From Sciurus carolinensis (Eukaryota > Chordata > Mammalia > Rodentia > Sciuridae), in contig NC_062224.1 of assembly GCF_902686445.1 (NCBI RefSeq), positions 19,819,123 to 19,883,122 on the forward strand: DNA of 64,000 nucleotides. Reading direction: 5' to 3'. Position numbers and translations under genes: made by a program. Numbering within the stretch: the first letter of the stretch is position 1; every line of letters starts with the position of its first letter. The notes under the pieces are model-generated. The model searched no databases and was not told where the DNA came from. It worked only from the letters and a program-made list of their open reading frames with translations. Below, one piece after another: positions 44,071 to 55,305 of this stretch.

Positions 44071-44147
44071 TCCCCCCCACCCCCAGTACTGGGGATAGGA
44101 TCCAGGACCTATGCATGCTAGGCAAGCACTCTGTATCTCCATCCTTT
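44071..44147 (-). mobile_element. ID SINE, antisense
   Basis: C-rich lead, CCCCAGTACTGGGGATAGGA, GCATGCTAGGCAAGCACTCTG and a degraded TATCTCCATCC end. Confidence 0.85.
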
Positions 44148-45959
44148 TGAAAAAAGTATATAATTGTTATAATTATATAATTAATTTTCTGTATGTGTAG
44201 ATGCATGACAACAGTAGTTAGATTGGTTAAGGTCAGACAATGTGCATGAGAATTTATTGCAATATTGCCCTGTTAAATATTTTAGAAACTCAAATTAAGA
44301 TTTGGCAGCTTTAAATGGGCACAGAGTCACATTTAAATTCTGACCATAAACATTGCCCAGATGGATATAAGTTCAATACAAATTATTTCCCTAGGGCATT
44401 TAGGTTACCAACAAGATCTTGTTAAATAGAAACATATGAATTATGGTTTGCACTACATTATTTATCTTTCTTAGAGATGAAGAAAAACTAGTGCAACAAA
44501 ATTTCTGCACTTTAAAATAAAATTTGATTTCATTAAAAGAAGATATTAGCAGGTATTTTATTGTAATTTTATGATATGATGTTTTGGTTGTGCATATAAT
44601 AATAGTAACTGCTGTTTACTATTATTCACTTTCTGTGAACATTAACTTTTATGCACTATGATTGTTTTTCATTTGTACAGTGAATCTTTTCTTGGTTCAC
44701 AATGCTTCATTTCTTAATTTACCGACAGAAATGAACAGCTTTTAAGTGTACAAGTTGATGAAACTTTCTTGATGGTATTTTTAATATTGATAAAGTGCAT
44801 TGTATCAATTTTTTTCTGTTATGATAAGCAGTTTTATGTGTGTGCCTACCCTGTGTAATCTTTGCCTATTCCAAGATCATCAGGATTTTCTTCTATCTTT
44901 TATTATAATTTTAGTCGTAGTTTTCATTTTTGCATGTGACCAGTTAATTTTTACAAGTGGTATCAGGTAGGAGTTGAGATTCAATCTATTTCCACACATT
45001 TATCTTGTTCTCTAAACAAATTTGATGAAAAGATTTTCTGGTTTAGCAGTGCCCTCCGATTTGGGTAGGTAAATTGCCTAATTCTGAGGTTCAGTGACAG
45101 CCCACTTGGCTCACATTCTAACCTACTTCCCCTAGTCTGTTTTTTGTATTTTATGAAGTTGATCCTTTGGTTTCCAATAATCATTCGTCTCTAATTCAAT
45201 GTGTTCAGAACTCAGGTGGGAAAAAGGGGTGATATATTTATAAGTCCCTTCCAACAAAGAGGTTCAGGTTCAAAGCCAGAGGCTGAGTTGTTTCAGGTCC
45301 AGGATCCACGAATGTTTCTGTTGCCTCCTTCCCCAGTAAGTAACAAGTTACATGGGAGCGATAACTCTAGGTAGTGTTTGGTTGAGGAATTTTTTTCTCC
45401 TCCTCTTCTTTTAACTGGACAGTATCCTTGACTCCTATTAAATAATTTTTTTAAAAGATAAAAATACAAATATAAATATAATATCCACATACAAATATAA
45501 AATCAACACTTGCCAAGGATTTTAATTCATTAATTAATGAGGGAACTTGTAAGATGTCACAACTGTTTCAAAGAAGCATATGTTTATATGTAATGAAGGA
45601 ATGCTGAAATTAATTTATAAATAAATAAAAGACTAGCCTCTCCCCAAGGCAAGTCAATTACATTTCACTAGACAAGAGTAATTTGCATTTTTGTGGGCTA
45701 GAATCATTTGTATTATTACCAGTTTTCTACAGTTTACAGAGTTGCAAAATAGCTCAAAGACAATGAAAGATGAAGATAACCAGATGTTTCAACTAGACAG
45801 AACACTAATGTTTTCTGCTCACTTCAGAAATTTTCTGACACTTCTAATCCTCACCCTGTTTTACCTGGGTATCTCCATCACAAGCATCTAACCAGCTTCT
45901 GTTACCTGATTTTATCTAATTGTCTTCTTGATCTTTGCACTTGGTATTGAACAGGTACT
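44148..45959. other. Unassigned AT-rich stretch (about 1.8 kb)
   Basis: Around 44920-45010 TTTTGCATGTGACCAGTTAATTTT recalls antisense L1 ORF2, but the match is too thin to call. No credible exon. Confidence 0.35.
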
Positions 45960-46300
45960 TCAACTTAAGTTTATGAATACAAAGAACTTCCAATTTTCCC
46001 TTAAACTAATTTACCTCCTGTTTTTTTCTTGTCTTAGAAAAAGGGATCCCTTCCTCACAATTGATTTCTCAATATAAAACCCAGGAGCTATCACTGATTC
46101 TTTTATTTCTTCCTCCTCATCTAATGCATTAGCATATCTGCTCCCTAAATATGTACCCTTCTCTTAGCCTCATCTATTATACCAAGCCACATAGACTATT
46201 CCTCATGGTCACTTTAATATCATCTCAATTGGCCTTGATGCTTACCCCATCACCCTCAATCTGTTTTTCACCCAGCAGTCAGAAGTATTCTTTAAACAAA
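45960..46300 (+). mobile_element. L2 LINE, 5' portion (split by MIR)
   Basis: AACCCAGGAGCTATCACTGATTC, TTTCTTCCTCCTCATC, CCTCATCTATTATACCAAGCC and AGCAGTCAGAAGTATTCTTTAAAC retain L2 order. Confidence 0.65.
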
Positions 46301-46319
46301 AACAACATTTACAAATGCT

Positions 46320-46530
46320 CACTGTAAACCAGGCATCATTCCAAGTGTTCTATAATAAAGCACTTTAAACAGCCCCCTGCTGTGCCATTGTTGCTACCTT
46401 TGCTTTATAAATGAAGAAACTGACATATGTAGATATTAAATAACATGCCTTCATTCACACATTTAATAAATGGTAGAAATGGTGTTTGAATCTAGGTAGT
46501 CCAGAGCTTGGACTATTAACCACTGTATGT
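46320..46530 (-). mobile_element. MIR SINE, antisense, inside L2
   Basis: AACCAGGCATCATTCCAAGTGTTC, TTTATAAATGAAGAAACTGAC, TTAAATAACATGCC and GAATCTAGGTAGTCCAGAGC follow the antisense MIR from tail to 5' end. Confidence 0.8.
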
Positions 46531-46559
46531 CCAGTTTCTCTGAACATGTAAGATTTGTC

Positions 46560-46870
46560 TTATTTGCTTACATGAAATCTGAACTTGTCCTTATACTTAG
46601 GTTAACATTTGAGCTCCATGTCACAACTTCCAAGTCTCTACAAGATCTGAGGCCAAGCCCATCTTCCCAAGTTCATCCCATAGCTGTCTTTCCCATAGCA
46701 AACCAAGTTCAAGCCTACTGGTATTTTTTCCACTGTTCCTAAGTATGGAGAGGCTCTCAACTCCTTGGAATGCAGATCTCCTGGTGTTTTCCTTACTGAC
46801 TGATGTCTCTCATTCTTTCAGTCTCAGCTTAAAGATGACCTCTGGTCCCTGCAAGGTGATCTCCATAAAG
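46560..46870 (+). mobile_element. L2 LINE, 3' portion
   Basis: TACAAGATCTGAGGCCAAGCCC, TTCCACTGTTCCTAAGTATGG, CTCCTTGGAATGCAGATC and CAGTCTCAGCTTAAAGATGACC resume the L2 after the MIR insertion. Confidence 0.65.
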
Positions 46871-47393
46871 TCAAGGAGGTATAGCTGTAAGTAGTGGGTG
46901 AAGGGGGGTCTGGGAGGCTCCGGAGGGTCTTCATTTCCTCAAACACATCATCCTAAATTGATGTATTCTAAGAAATGTAGGGTGAACTATTCTATTTCAA
47001 CCCCCATGATCAGACTGTGAAACCTAAGGAGGAGAGCGGGAGATGACTCTTTTTATGTTCTTCCCCCATCCCCAGCTATAAAATCAGGTCAACAACAATG
47101 GCTTCTTGCCCTGATCATGGGTTGTTGTGTTGATAACATATTCAAGATGGCTTTGAAAGCTGGAAACAGGAACAGATGTTAGTAACTGAAGGCTAATGTG
47201 GACTTCACACTATGGTGGTGTCATCACTTGTGAATCATGCCAAGGCAGGCAGTGAGCTCAACAAGCTCAGCAAAGAACTTGGTAAGCTTTTCATTTTCCT
47301 GCTCTGGGGACCTCCATCGCTGCATGAGCATTGATTTAGTAACACTATGTTTATTTTACTATTTCAGTAAATGTAGCAAGGAAATACACTTTA
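46871..47393. other. Unassigned sequence
   Basis: Nothing recognised on either strand. Confidence 0.4.
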
Positions 47394-47459
47394 TTTTTTT
47401 GGTGGTACTGGGGATTAAGCCCAGGGCTTCACACTCTAGATACTCTACCACTGGCCCTA
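47394..47459 (-). mobile_element. ID SINE, antisense, truncated
   Basis: GGTGGTACTGGGGATTAAGCCC, GATACTCTACCACTG; the 5' end of the SINE is missing. Confidence 0.85.
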
Positions 47460-49055
47460 AGAAATACACGTTAAATGAGAAACTTCTCCCTTGTTCACCT
47501 GAGTCCAGATTTTCCTACTACCAATTATCCTTCACTTTTTCTCAATCTTTCATTCTTCTCTCCTTCCTTCCATGCACTCTCGCTTTCTTCCTTCCCATTT
47601 CTGCCAAGATTGAAGAAGGACTCTGGTCAAGGTGAAAACCTCTTATGAACAGATGAATTTCAGGCATAGTGAATCAGGAGGACAGTATTCTCCCTCTTAA
47701 CCATTAATGATATAAAGATTCCTGGTGTAGTCAATTGATCAAGCAGAGTTGCTAAGACTCCACAAAAGCTACATCAACTACTTCTACTTTTCTTGGTTTT
47801 GTTCAGTTTTATATCCTATAACCTCAGATAAAAAGACAAAATAATTCATAACTGAAAATTTAAATTTGGAATGACAGTCATATAAAAATATTTCTTTCCT
47901 TTTTCATTATCATCTATCTCTATCAGTGTCAAAAACTAAATCGTCTTACCTGGAGCCATGCTTCCAATTGGTCAGTGAGATGGTATTTGGTGAAATCATC
48001 ATTTCTGTTAAAAGAAATTATTGCAGCTCCCATCCCTATTTCTGATACTAAGTTATTTTTATTATTATTTTAAAGGGAATCTTAGTTCCCCCCCACCGAC
48101 TCTTTTCATTGTGATATGATTCTATCTTGTGAAATGAAACCCAGGAAACCCTTATGGGCAGGATCACAAAGTATGTGTCCCCTCCTCCCTGGTTTGTAGG
48201 ATCTCCTCCAGTTTTAAAGCTGTCAGTATCTTGTCGTCATCATTATGAGCACACAGGAGACCCGTTTGGCTACTTCCCATGTCACGCTGGGGCTCAGGGA
48301 TTATGAGCAGCATTTCCCGGTCCATCTGCGTTAGCAGTTCTCTTTATCCTCCTGGATGCTGCCTCCCTCAAGGGCAACCAGATGAGAATCAGGGCACGTG
48401 TCCACCTGACTCTGAACCCTCATCCCCAGAGGCTGGGCAACCCACACCAAAGCCCTTTTCTGTTCCTCTTCTCACAGACTCTCTCCTCACGGCCCCAAGT
48501 TTTATCTTATCAGAGCCTGAAAGTGCAGGTGGGAGAACCGAATTCTGCTCAATTGCACATTATTTCAAATCTTTTTAAATACTTTGTGCTAGAGACCATG
48601 ACTCATCTCCAACATTCATTCTTTTCCTCTTTGACACAGAATCTTGGGTAACGTGTCCAGTGAGAGGGTCTAAGTCCAGGGCCCATGGCAGTTACTTATG
48701 GCCATGGGAATAAATTTTGGCTCATGAGAAGTAAGTGAAAAATTATTTGAAACTTTAAAGAAGTGCTTTTAAGATATGTCTTTCTTCACATCCTCCTTCC
48801 TGTTGCATGGACTGTAAACCCTGCTACTGCCCTCTTGGACTATGAGATGACCTTGAGTTTAGGAGTTCCATGATAAGAACACCAGGGCAGTGAAGCGGGA
48901 GATGCCTGTGTTTTTGAGAGCTGTGAAGTAGCCTCATTAACCCTGGATTGCCTACTCTAGACTGCTTGTGTGAGTCAGTCCCTAATTTTAAGATCTCTGT
49001 CATACACAAATATGCTTCCTACCTAATATATTCAGGGGTCCTTGTTTTTAAAAAA
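47460..49055. other. Unassigned sequence (about 1.6 kb)
   Basis: GC-richer around 48170-48560, where two overlapping plus frames (48279-48578 and 48382-48651) are Ser/Pro-rich and without a recognised domain. No CpG enrichment. Confidence 0.35.
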
Positions 49056-49186
49056 ATTTTTTTTTGTAGTTGTGTATGGACAGAATGCCTTTATTTTATT
49101 TGTTTATTTTTATGTGGTGCTGAGGCTCGAACCCAGTGCCTCACCCATGCCAGGCCAGTGCTCTGCCACTGAGCCCCAACCCCAGC
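49056..49186 (-). mobile_element. ID SINE with conserved 3' extension, antisense
   Basis: TTTGTAGTTGTGTATGGACA and ATGCCTTTATTTTATTTG (antisense extension), then GGCTCGAACCCAGTGCCTCA, GCTCTGCCACTGAGCCCCAACCCCAGC. Confidence 0.92.
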
Positions 49187-49306
49187 TTGGGATCTTTGTT
49201 CTTGAAGCTCAAGAAAGCAAGAACTCTCTATTTTCTGGTTCTTCTTGAAAAAAATAATACATATATTTACAGATAATTTCTAGCCGACATGCCTGGATCT
49301 TGGCTT

Positions 49307-49412
49307 CTTTTTTTTTTTTTATTGTAAACAAATGGGATACATGTTGTTTCTCTGTTTGTACATGGCGTAAAGGCATACCATTTGTGTAATCATAAATTTA
49401 CATAGGGTAATG
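49307..49412 (-). mobile_element. Severely 5'-truncated L1 3' end, antisense
   Basis: Poly-T then ATTGTAAACAAATGGGATAC, TTTGTACATGGCGTAAAGGC and ACATAGGGTAATG, near identical to the last 100 bp of the L1 at 59830-59925. Confidence 0.93.
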
Positions 49413-49538
49413 CTTACAAGCCAAGGACACCAACCCTTGGGTCTCTGGGTTCTGGGTTCTCTGCCCTCAACCCCTTAATGCTTATGCTGGCTGACTGTGC
49501 TGAGGAGTTGGTTAGGTCAGGAAAGAATCTCTAGATAC

Positions 49539-50102
49539 TGTTATGGGGTGCAACTTAAGAACAGACCGATCACCACTGAGAAGTCCAAATCTGAGAGTCT
49601 TTATTAAGCCAGCCAACTGACTGTTTCACACAATGCCCCAAAAAATGACTATTGGGAGAACAGCCCTGACCACAGGGTTGTAGGGATTCTTATACCAAAA
49701 AATCACATCAATCATAAGCGTCTGTTGCTATGATTTGAAATTACAAACTAACATCATGAGATCATCAACAGAGGGGGAAGTGGGTCAAAATGACCCTTAC
49801 CTAGGTACAAACCAAAGAATGGTTACTAACATTCACATGATTACTGTTTACATGGTACATTGGTTAAGAGCAATAGAGATCAAAAGATAACAATTTTTCA
49901 TTACATATGAAATGTCATTCTGTATTGTTAAACATGTCATGCTAAGTAACTGAGGATGGGTACAGAGGCGGGGTGTTCCCATGGGAGAAGCTTATTTCCT
50001 ACATAACATGGAGTCTCAGAGCAAAATGGAGTCTGTTTAGTCAATTTCTTCATAGTCTGGCCTGTAACATTCTCCTGGAGCCAGATCTGTCAACCCATCA
50101 CA
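49539..50102 (-). mobile_element. Solo retroviral LTR, copy 2, antisense
   Basis: Read on the minus strand it starts TGTGATGGGTTGACAGATC and ends CACCCCATAACA, matching copy 1 (1545-2091) along its whole length with scattered differences, and about 15 bp longer because of small insertions. Its AATAAA signal reads on the plus strand as TTTATT at 49600-49605. I could not find a matching target duplication. No retroviral coding sequence is present. Confidence 0.87.
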
Positions 50103-50744
50103 ATATAAGGAAGCGCATATGGAGGTGGAAAGATCTGGTTAATTCTGGCGACTTCTAGAAGGTACTTTTGCCAGAAGCTCCACACTGTGGTTAGAATTGC
50201 CTCTTTAAACAGACTAATCTGCCCATATCACCTTCTTACAAAATTAGGATATGCACAGATTTATCTGTGTTGACAGATCTTTTGGTTTAGGCATGTTCTA
50301 ATGGGACCTTAAAAAGAAATCATTAAAGTTTCAGCTTTTTGATTATAAGTAATCTATTACACAGGCATCTTCACTCTATTCCTGGACTTAATACCTTTAA
50401 GATTTCCCTCCTGGGAGTGGAGGTTGGAGATGGTGTGCAGAGGGAGAATTGAGAGTGAGTTAGTTTATGGTTTAAAAAAATGAGTGTGAAAAAACGTGTG
50501 GGTGTGAAAGACTAAGAGAGGATTGTGGGGCAGAGGGAGTACGTAGTACTTGGAAACAGGTACAGATCTCCTTCCTTAACGCATTTCACAGACATCAGTC
50601 GAATACAGCTTTGCCTTGGTCTGTGAGAATTATATGCTGAGGGGAGAGCAGACTTTTAATTTCCCCTGATAATAGTTGTAGTCAGTTACTTCTGATTAAT
50701 ATTATACTGATTTGTTTAATAATGGGATTGTACTGGATTGAATG
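50103..50744. other. Unassigned sequence
   Basis: No repeat family or exon recognised. Confidence 0.4.
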
Positions 50745-51115
50745 GTGTCTTAGTCTGTTCAGGATGCTAGAAAAAAATACCATAGACCGGGTGTCTTATA
50801 CAGACATTTATTTCTCATAGTTCTGGATACTGGGAAGTCCAAGATAAAAGTGCCAGTAGATTCAGTTCTTGGCAAGAACCCTCATTACAGCTTGTAGAAG
50901 GTCACTTTCTCAGCATATCCTCACGTGGCAGAGAGAAGTTCTGATGTCTCTTTCTCTTCTTATCAGGGAACTAATCCCATCATGGATTCCACCCTCTTGA
51001 GTTTATCTAAGCCTAATTATCTCCCAAAGGTCCTACACCTCCTAACACTATCACCCTGAGAATTGAGGTTTCAACAAATGGATTTGGGGAGGACACATCA
51101 ACATTAAGTACATCA
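50745..51115 (-). mobile_element. MaLR LTR, antisense
   Basis: Opens GTCTTAGTCTGTTCAGGATGC, AAAATACCATAGACCGGGTG, ATTTATTTCTCATAGTTCTGG, then AGGGAACTAATCCCATCATG and AAAGGTCCTACACCTCCTAA. Old antisense MaLR layout. Confidence 0.75.
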
Positions 51116-51300
51116 CCTATGATGTCCTCCCTAGCCCCAGGTTCATGTCTACCCAGAATCTCAGAATGTAACCTTATTTGGAAATAGGACCTTCATGGAT
51201 ATAATCAAGTTAAGATGAGATCATGGTGGATTAGGGTGAGCCCTCATCCAGTGACTGGTATTCTTATAGGAAAAAAAGGAGAACTAGAAATACAGAACTA
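51116..51300 (+). mobile_element. MLT1-type LTR fragment
   Basis: CAGAATGTAACCTTATTTGGAAATAGGACCTT, CAAGTTAAGATGAGATCATG and GGTGAGCCCTCATCCAGTGACTGG are MLT1 landmarks in the sense direction, opposite to the neighbour on its left. Confidence 0.7.
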
Positions 51301-51744
51301 TCTATGAAATTGTTTTTGTACTCAAGGTTAGTTAAAACATTGGAGAATAATTACAGAAAGGACACAATATTAGAATTTGGATAGTAAATACTTTCTCATA
51401 TATAATTGAATTGATTGGAATATAGGCTTATGTGCTATGACAACAAACCAAACTATCAAGAACATTGTACATTTTGGTCTATGTCAACATCACGTCTGGT
51501 CTGGTGGCCCTGCTATATGAGGCTGTTACACATCCAGAATCCCTTTAGTTTGTTGTTCTGTTGTGTTATCTTTTCCTAGAGGTCCACAGGAAATCTTTAG
51601 TTGAGTCCTGTATTACTGTCCTAAGCATTTTGGAGTCAGAATGTGTTTCTTTTGAATGTGGCCTTGAGCTGGGACCAACCACGAAGCAAGAAAAAGAAGT
51701 TCCTGCTTAGGGAAGTTAGTGGAGTCTTTATGTGCATGTCCGGT
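51301..51744. other. Unassigned sequence
   Basis: No repeat family or exon recognised. Confidence 0.4.
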
Positions 51745-52065
51745 TAATTTGTTTTCCATCACTGTGACAAAATATCTGAGACAACTTAATAATGGAAAAG
51801 GTTTATTTTGATTTATGGCTTCAGAGTTGAAGTCCATGGTTGATGTCCTGGATGCTTTGGTGCCATTGGTAGTGCAATAAATCATGGTGGGATCATGTGG
51901 TAGAATCGGCTGCTCAGTTCACTATGGCTAGGATACAAAGAGGGAGGGGGAGAGAGGAACAGGAGAGAGCATCAGGGTCCCAGGATCTTCCTCAAGGGCA
52001 CATCATCAGGGACCTAACCTCAACCCACCAGGCCCTACCTCTTAAATGTTCCACATGGCAAAGCC
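51745..52065 (-). mobile_element. MaLR LTR, antisense
   Basis: TTTCCATCACTGTGACAAAATATCTGAGACAAC, GGTTTATTTTGATTTATGGC, AGGGACCTAACCTCAACCCACC and GGCCCTACCTCTTAAATGTTCC. Same type as the copies at 13574 and 53395. Confidence 0.75.
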
Positions 52066-52431
52066 ACAAGTCTCACTTGTTTGGCTTATTATCCACTGCA
52101 TTTATATGTTTATGTATGTGCCAGAGAATTTTAGTTTTATATCTTCAAAATCAGTGTTTTCTTTTTTTTGGTGAATGACCTTAATGATTATAGATAAGCA
52201 ACAACAACAAAAAAATGTCCTCTTAAAAAGTGTCGTTCTTGTCAAATTTTTTCTTCTCATGTGGGTAAAAGATGAAAAAAATTGATAGTATAATCTTGTT
52301 TTTTTATCTAAGCAGAAGTTTAAATCATTTATCACCATAACATTCTGTTGAAATAATTTTTTTGGAAACTGAAAAGGAAGTCATTAGAGATAAGGTTTAG
52401 CCCATATTAAAGTGTTACTTATTATTTGCTT
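52066..52431. other. Unassigned AT-rich sequence
   Basis: No repeat or exon recognised. It ends at the left target duplication of the following SINE. Confidence 0.4.
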
Positions 52432-52520
52432 TTTTTTTTTTTTTTTGCGGTACTGGGGATTGAACTCAGGGCCTTGTGCTTACGAGGCAAGCACTCTACC
52501 AGCTGAGCTACCTCCCCAGC
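52432..52520 (-). mobile_element. Young intact ID SINE, antisense, with target duplication
   Basis: Poly-T, then GCGGTACTGGGGATTGAACTC, GGGCCTTGTGCTTACGAGGC and GAGCTACCTCCCCAGCCC. Both internal promoter boxes are intact. TTATTTGC at 52422-52429 and 52523-52530, extended by T runs, is the target duplication. It is the least diverged ID in the window. Confidence 0.95.
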
Positions 52521-53394
52521 CCTTATTTGCTTTTTAATACATGGTTACCTTGACGATTAGCTCAGATAATGTATATAAAGCACATACTAGTTACTTGAAT
52601 TGTTGCTAAATAGTGTCCTCCTCAATATACATTTTTTTCCAGAAGGAATGTCCATTTATTAACAAAATAAATTTTCCTATCCTTAATTCTTTATTACCCT
52701 TTGTCCCCCAGCATCCCCTGGGAATCCCTGGTTTCTCTTGCTCAGTGGTCATGAAGATTTAGAGACTGAAGTGGACAAGAAGTCATGAAGTGTAGGGTTT
52801 TGCAGCTCCTTTGGAAGTGACATGTGTCACTGCAGACAAGTATGCGTGGGTTCTGTGGAGTTGACTTCGGTACAGGTTAGAGCCAGTTAATTTTGACCAA
52901 CCTGTAACATAGAGGTTTAAACTTTAAAAATATTTTTTGTAGGGTTTTGTTCAAACACTTGCAGAGGCAATAAATGATTTCCAACAAATATAAATCTATT
53001 TCCTTTTTGAAAAAACTTAAGTTGGCAAACAAAAATTGTTTATGGTGTACAACATGATGTCAAATTGCTAATTACAACATGTTGCTAAATTAAGCTAACA
53101 TGTGCATTACCTCATACTTTTTTTGTTGGATCACTACAAACTATTCTCTTAGTTGATTTCCAAGTACACAATGCATTGTTATCAACTATCGTCACCATGT
53201 TGTACAATAGATCTCTGGAACGTATTCCTTCTGACTGACATTTTGGATCCTTATACCAACATTCCTCCAAATCATCCACCTCCTTTATATTTTTTACTGT
53301 CACTCAGTGGTGCCTGGGCCAAGTAAGTCTTCCTGTCTTTTTTGCCAAGGAGCCACCTATGTTATCACTCATTTCATTGCTGCTTTGGGATATT
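52521..53394. other. Unassigned sequence
   Basis: About 0.9 kb; no repeat or exon recognised. Confidence 0.35.
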
Positions 53395-53750
53395 GTTTAG
53401 CTGTGTTTAGTTTTTGTCACTGTAATAAAATACCAGAGAAAAACAATTCAAAAGGAGGAAAGATTTACTTACAGTTTCAGAGGTTTCCGTATGAGTGTGG
53501 CTCCATTGTTTCTGGGCCTGAGACAAGGAAGAACATCATGGTGGAAGGTTGTGACAAAGAAAGCTGGTCAACTTGTGGTGTCCAGGAAGCTCTGAATCCA
53601 CCAGTGAATAGAATCCACTGATGAAGCCAGAGCCCTCAAGATCCAATCACTTCTCAAAGCCCCATCTCTGAACACTGCGGCATTGGGGACCAAGCCCTCA
53701 ACCCATGGAACTCTGGAGAACACTTCCATATCTACGTCATAACAGTCTGC
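53395..53750 (-). mobile_element. MaLR LTR, antisense
   Basis: TTTTTGTCACTGTAATAAAATACC, AGATTTACTTACAGTTTCAGAGG, AACATCATGGTGGAAGG, TCAAGATCCAATCACTTCTCAAAGCCCC. The 104-codon plus frame over it is incidental. Confidence 0.75.
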
Positions 53751-53999
53751 ATTCTGAAGTGAACTTCCTCATCGTAAGTTCATTGTATTGTGGAGGTGAT
53801 GGAGGCAGGTCTTAGTTTAGTGGCTGTGTAGCAGCACTTCCTGCTTCTGTCTATTGGAGCTACCCCAAATCTTTCACATTGTTTTATAGTCAGTTAGAAC
53901 CATAGCTCTACAGTTGACTTCTTTTTCAGGAAAAGTAGTTAGTACTCAGTGGAGAGGAACACAAAACTCACATGGTGAATATGAGGACACCCCTGGACA

Positions 54000-54737
54000 T
54001 TTTACATGGTATATATTTTTTTATTTTTAAAATTTATTTATTTTTTATTTTTACTGACTGCATTTTGATTCATTGTACACAAATGGGGTACATCATTTCG
54101 TTTCTATGGTTGTGCATGATGTAGATTCACACCACTCGTGTAATCATACATGTACATAGGGTAATGATGTCTGTCTCATTCCACCATCTTTCATACCCCC
54201 TCCCTCTCATTTCCTTCTATGTAATCTAAAGTTCCTCCATTCTTCTCTCACCCCCACCCTCCCACCCCCATTATATATCATCATCCACTTATTAGGGAAA
54301 ACATTTGGCCTTTGGTTTTTTGGGATTGGTTTATTTCATTTAGCATGAAATTCTACAATTCCATTCCTTTATCTGCAGATGCCATAATATTATTCTTCTT
54401 TATGACTGAATAATATTCCATTGTGTATATATACCACAGTTTCCTTCCATTCATCTGTTGAAGGACATCTAGTTTGCAAAACTTTATACCAAAAATACAA
54501 AGGACCCTATCAATTAAATGGGCCAAGAAACTGGAAGACACTTTACAGAAGAAGATATACAGGCAATTAATAAGTATATGAAAAAGTGTTCAACATCTCT
54601 AGTAATTAGAGAAATGAAAATTAAAACAACTCTAAGATTTTATCTCACTCCAATTAGAATGGCTATTATCAAGAACACAAACAATAATAGATGTTGGCGT
54701 AAATGTGGGGAAAAAGGCACACTTTTACATGGTATAT
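54000..54737 (-). mobile_element. Twin-primed L1 insertion with inverted 5' segment and perfect 15-bp target duplication
   Basis: TTTTACATGGTATAT at 54000-54014 is repeated exactly at 54723-54737. Between them, 54015 to about 54477 is antisense L1 3' UTR plus ORF2 end (GTACACAAATGGGGTACAT, TAGCATGAAATTCTACAATT). From about 54478 to 54722 comes sense-strand ORF2 (CAAGAAACTGGAAGACACTT, GTGTTCAACATCTCTAGTAAT, CTCCAATTAGAATGG) matching 59020-59270. The part matching about 59285-59470 is absent at the junction. This is the classic product of twin priming. Confidence 0.93.
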
Positions 54738-55114
54738 TGACAAAAACTTTTTGCATAGTCTTGAAATTCTGACATATACTATTATAACTTTAAACAAAAA
54801 TAAATGTGTACTGACAGGGACTAAGGACTAAAATGTTGGACAGAATTTAATTCTTCATATTAAATGTATCACAAAATCTTTAGCTAATGGATAGCTTGGG
54901 TTTTCAGGGCTAATAAATAGCACTCCCCTGTTCCCCTCTTGGATTCTAAGCAACTAAAGGATAGGAGTAGGAATCAGACAGATGGAGATTAAAAAAATAG
55001 GAACTCTGTAATTGAAGTCTGAATTGTAGAATTTGGCTTGACCAGGGGCAGATCTAGTTTTCTGATATTCCTCTCAGAATTGAACTTACCTGAGACAGAG
55101 CTGAGGAGTTGCTT
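54738..55114. other. Unassigned sequence
   Basis: No repeat or exon recognised. Confidence 0.4.
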
Positions 55115-55305
55115 GTAGTTTCCCATCTTGGTTACACATTTGCATCATCTGGGAATTGTTTTGAAAATAGCAGGTACTCAGACCCCCACCTCCAAAACAG
55201 TTGAGTCACAATCTCAAGCATGGAGGAGTTTGGGTATCTGTATTTTTAAAAAGACCCCAGATGATTCTCAGGGAGCACTGAGAAGCTCTGAGGGTGAGGA
55301 CCACG
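55115..55305 (+). mobile_element. MER5A-like hAT-Charlie relic
   Basis: TTGGTTACACATTTGCATCATCTGGGAATTG, CTCAGACCCCCACCTCCA, GAGTCACAATCTC and TCTGTATTTTTAAAAAGACCCC follow MER5A in order. Confidence 0.85.

Noticed and set aside
1545..50102. One 48-kb provirus bounded by the two related LTRs
   Set aside because: The LTRs are in opposite orientation and the interior has no retroviral coding blocks, so they are separate solo LTRs.
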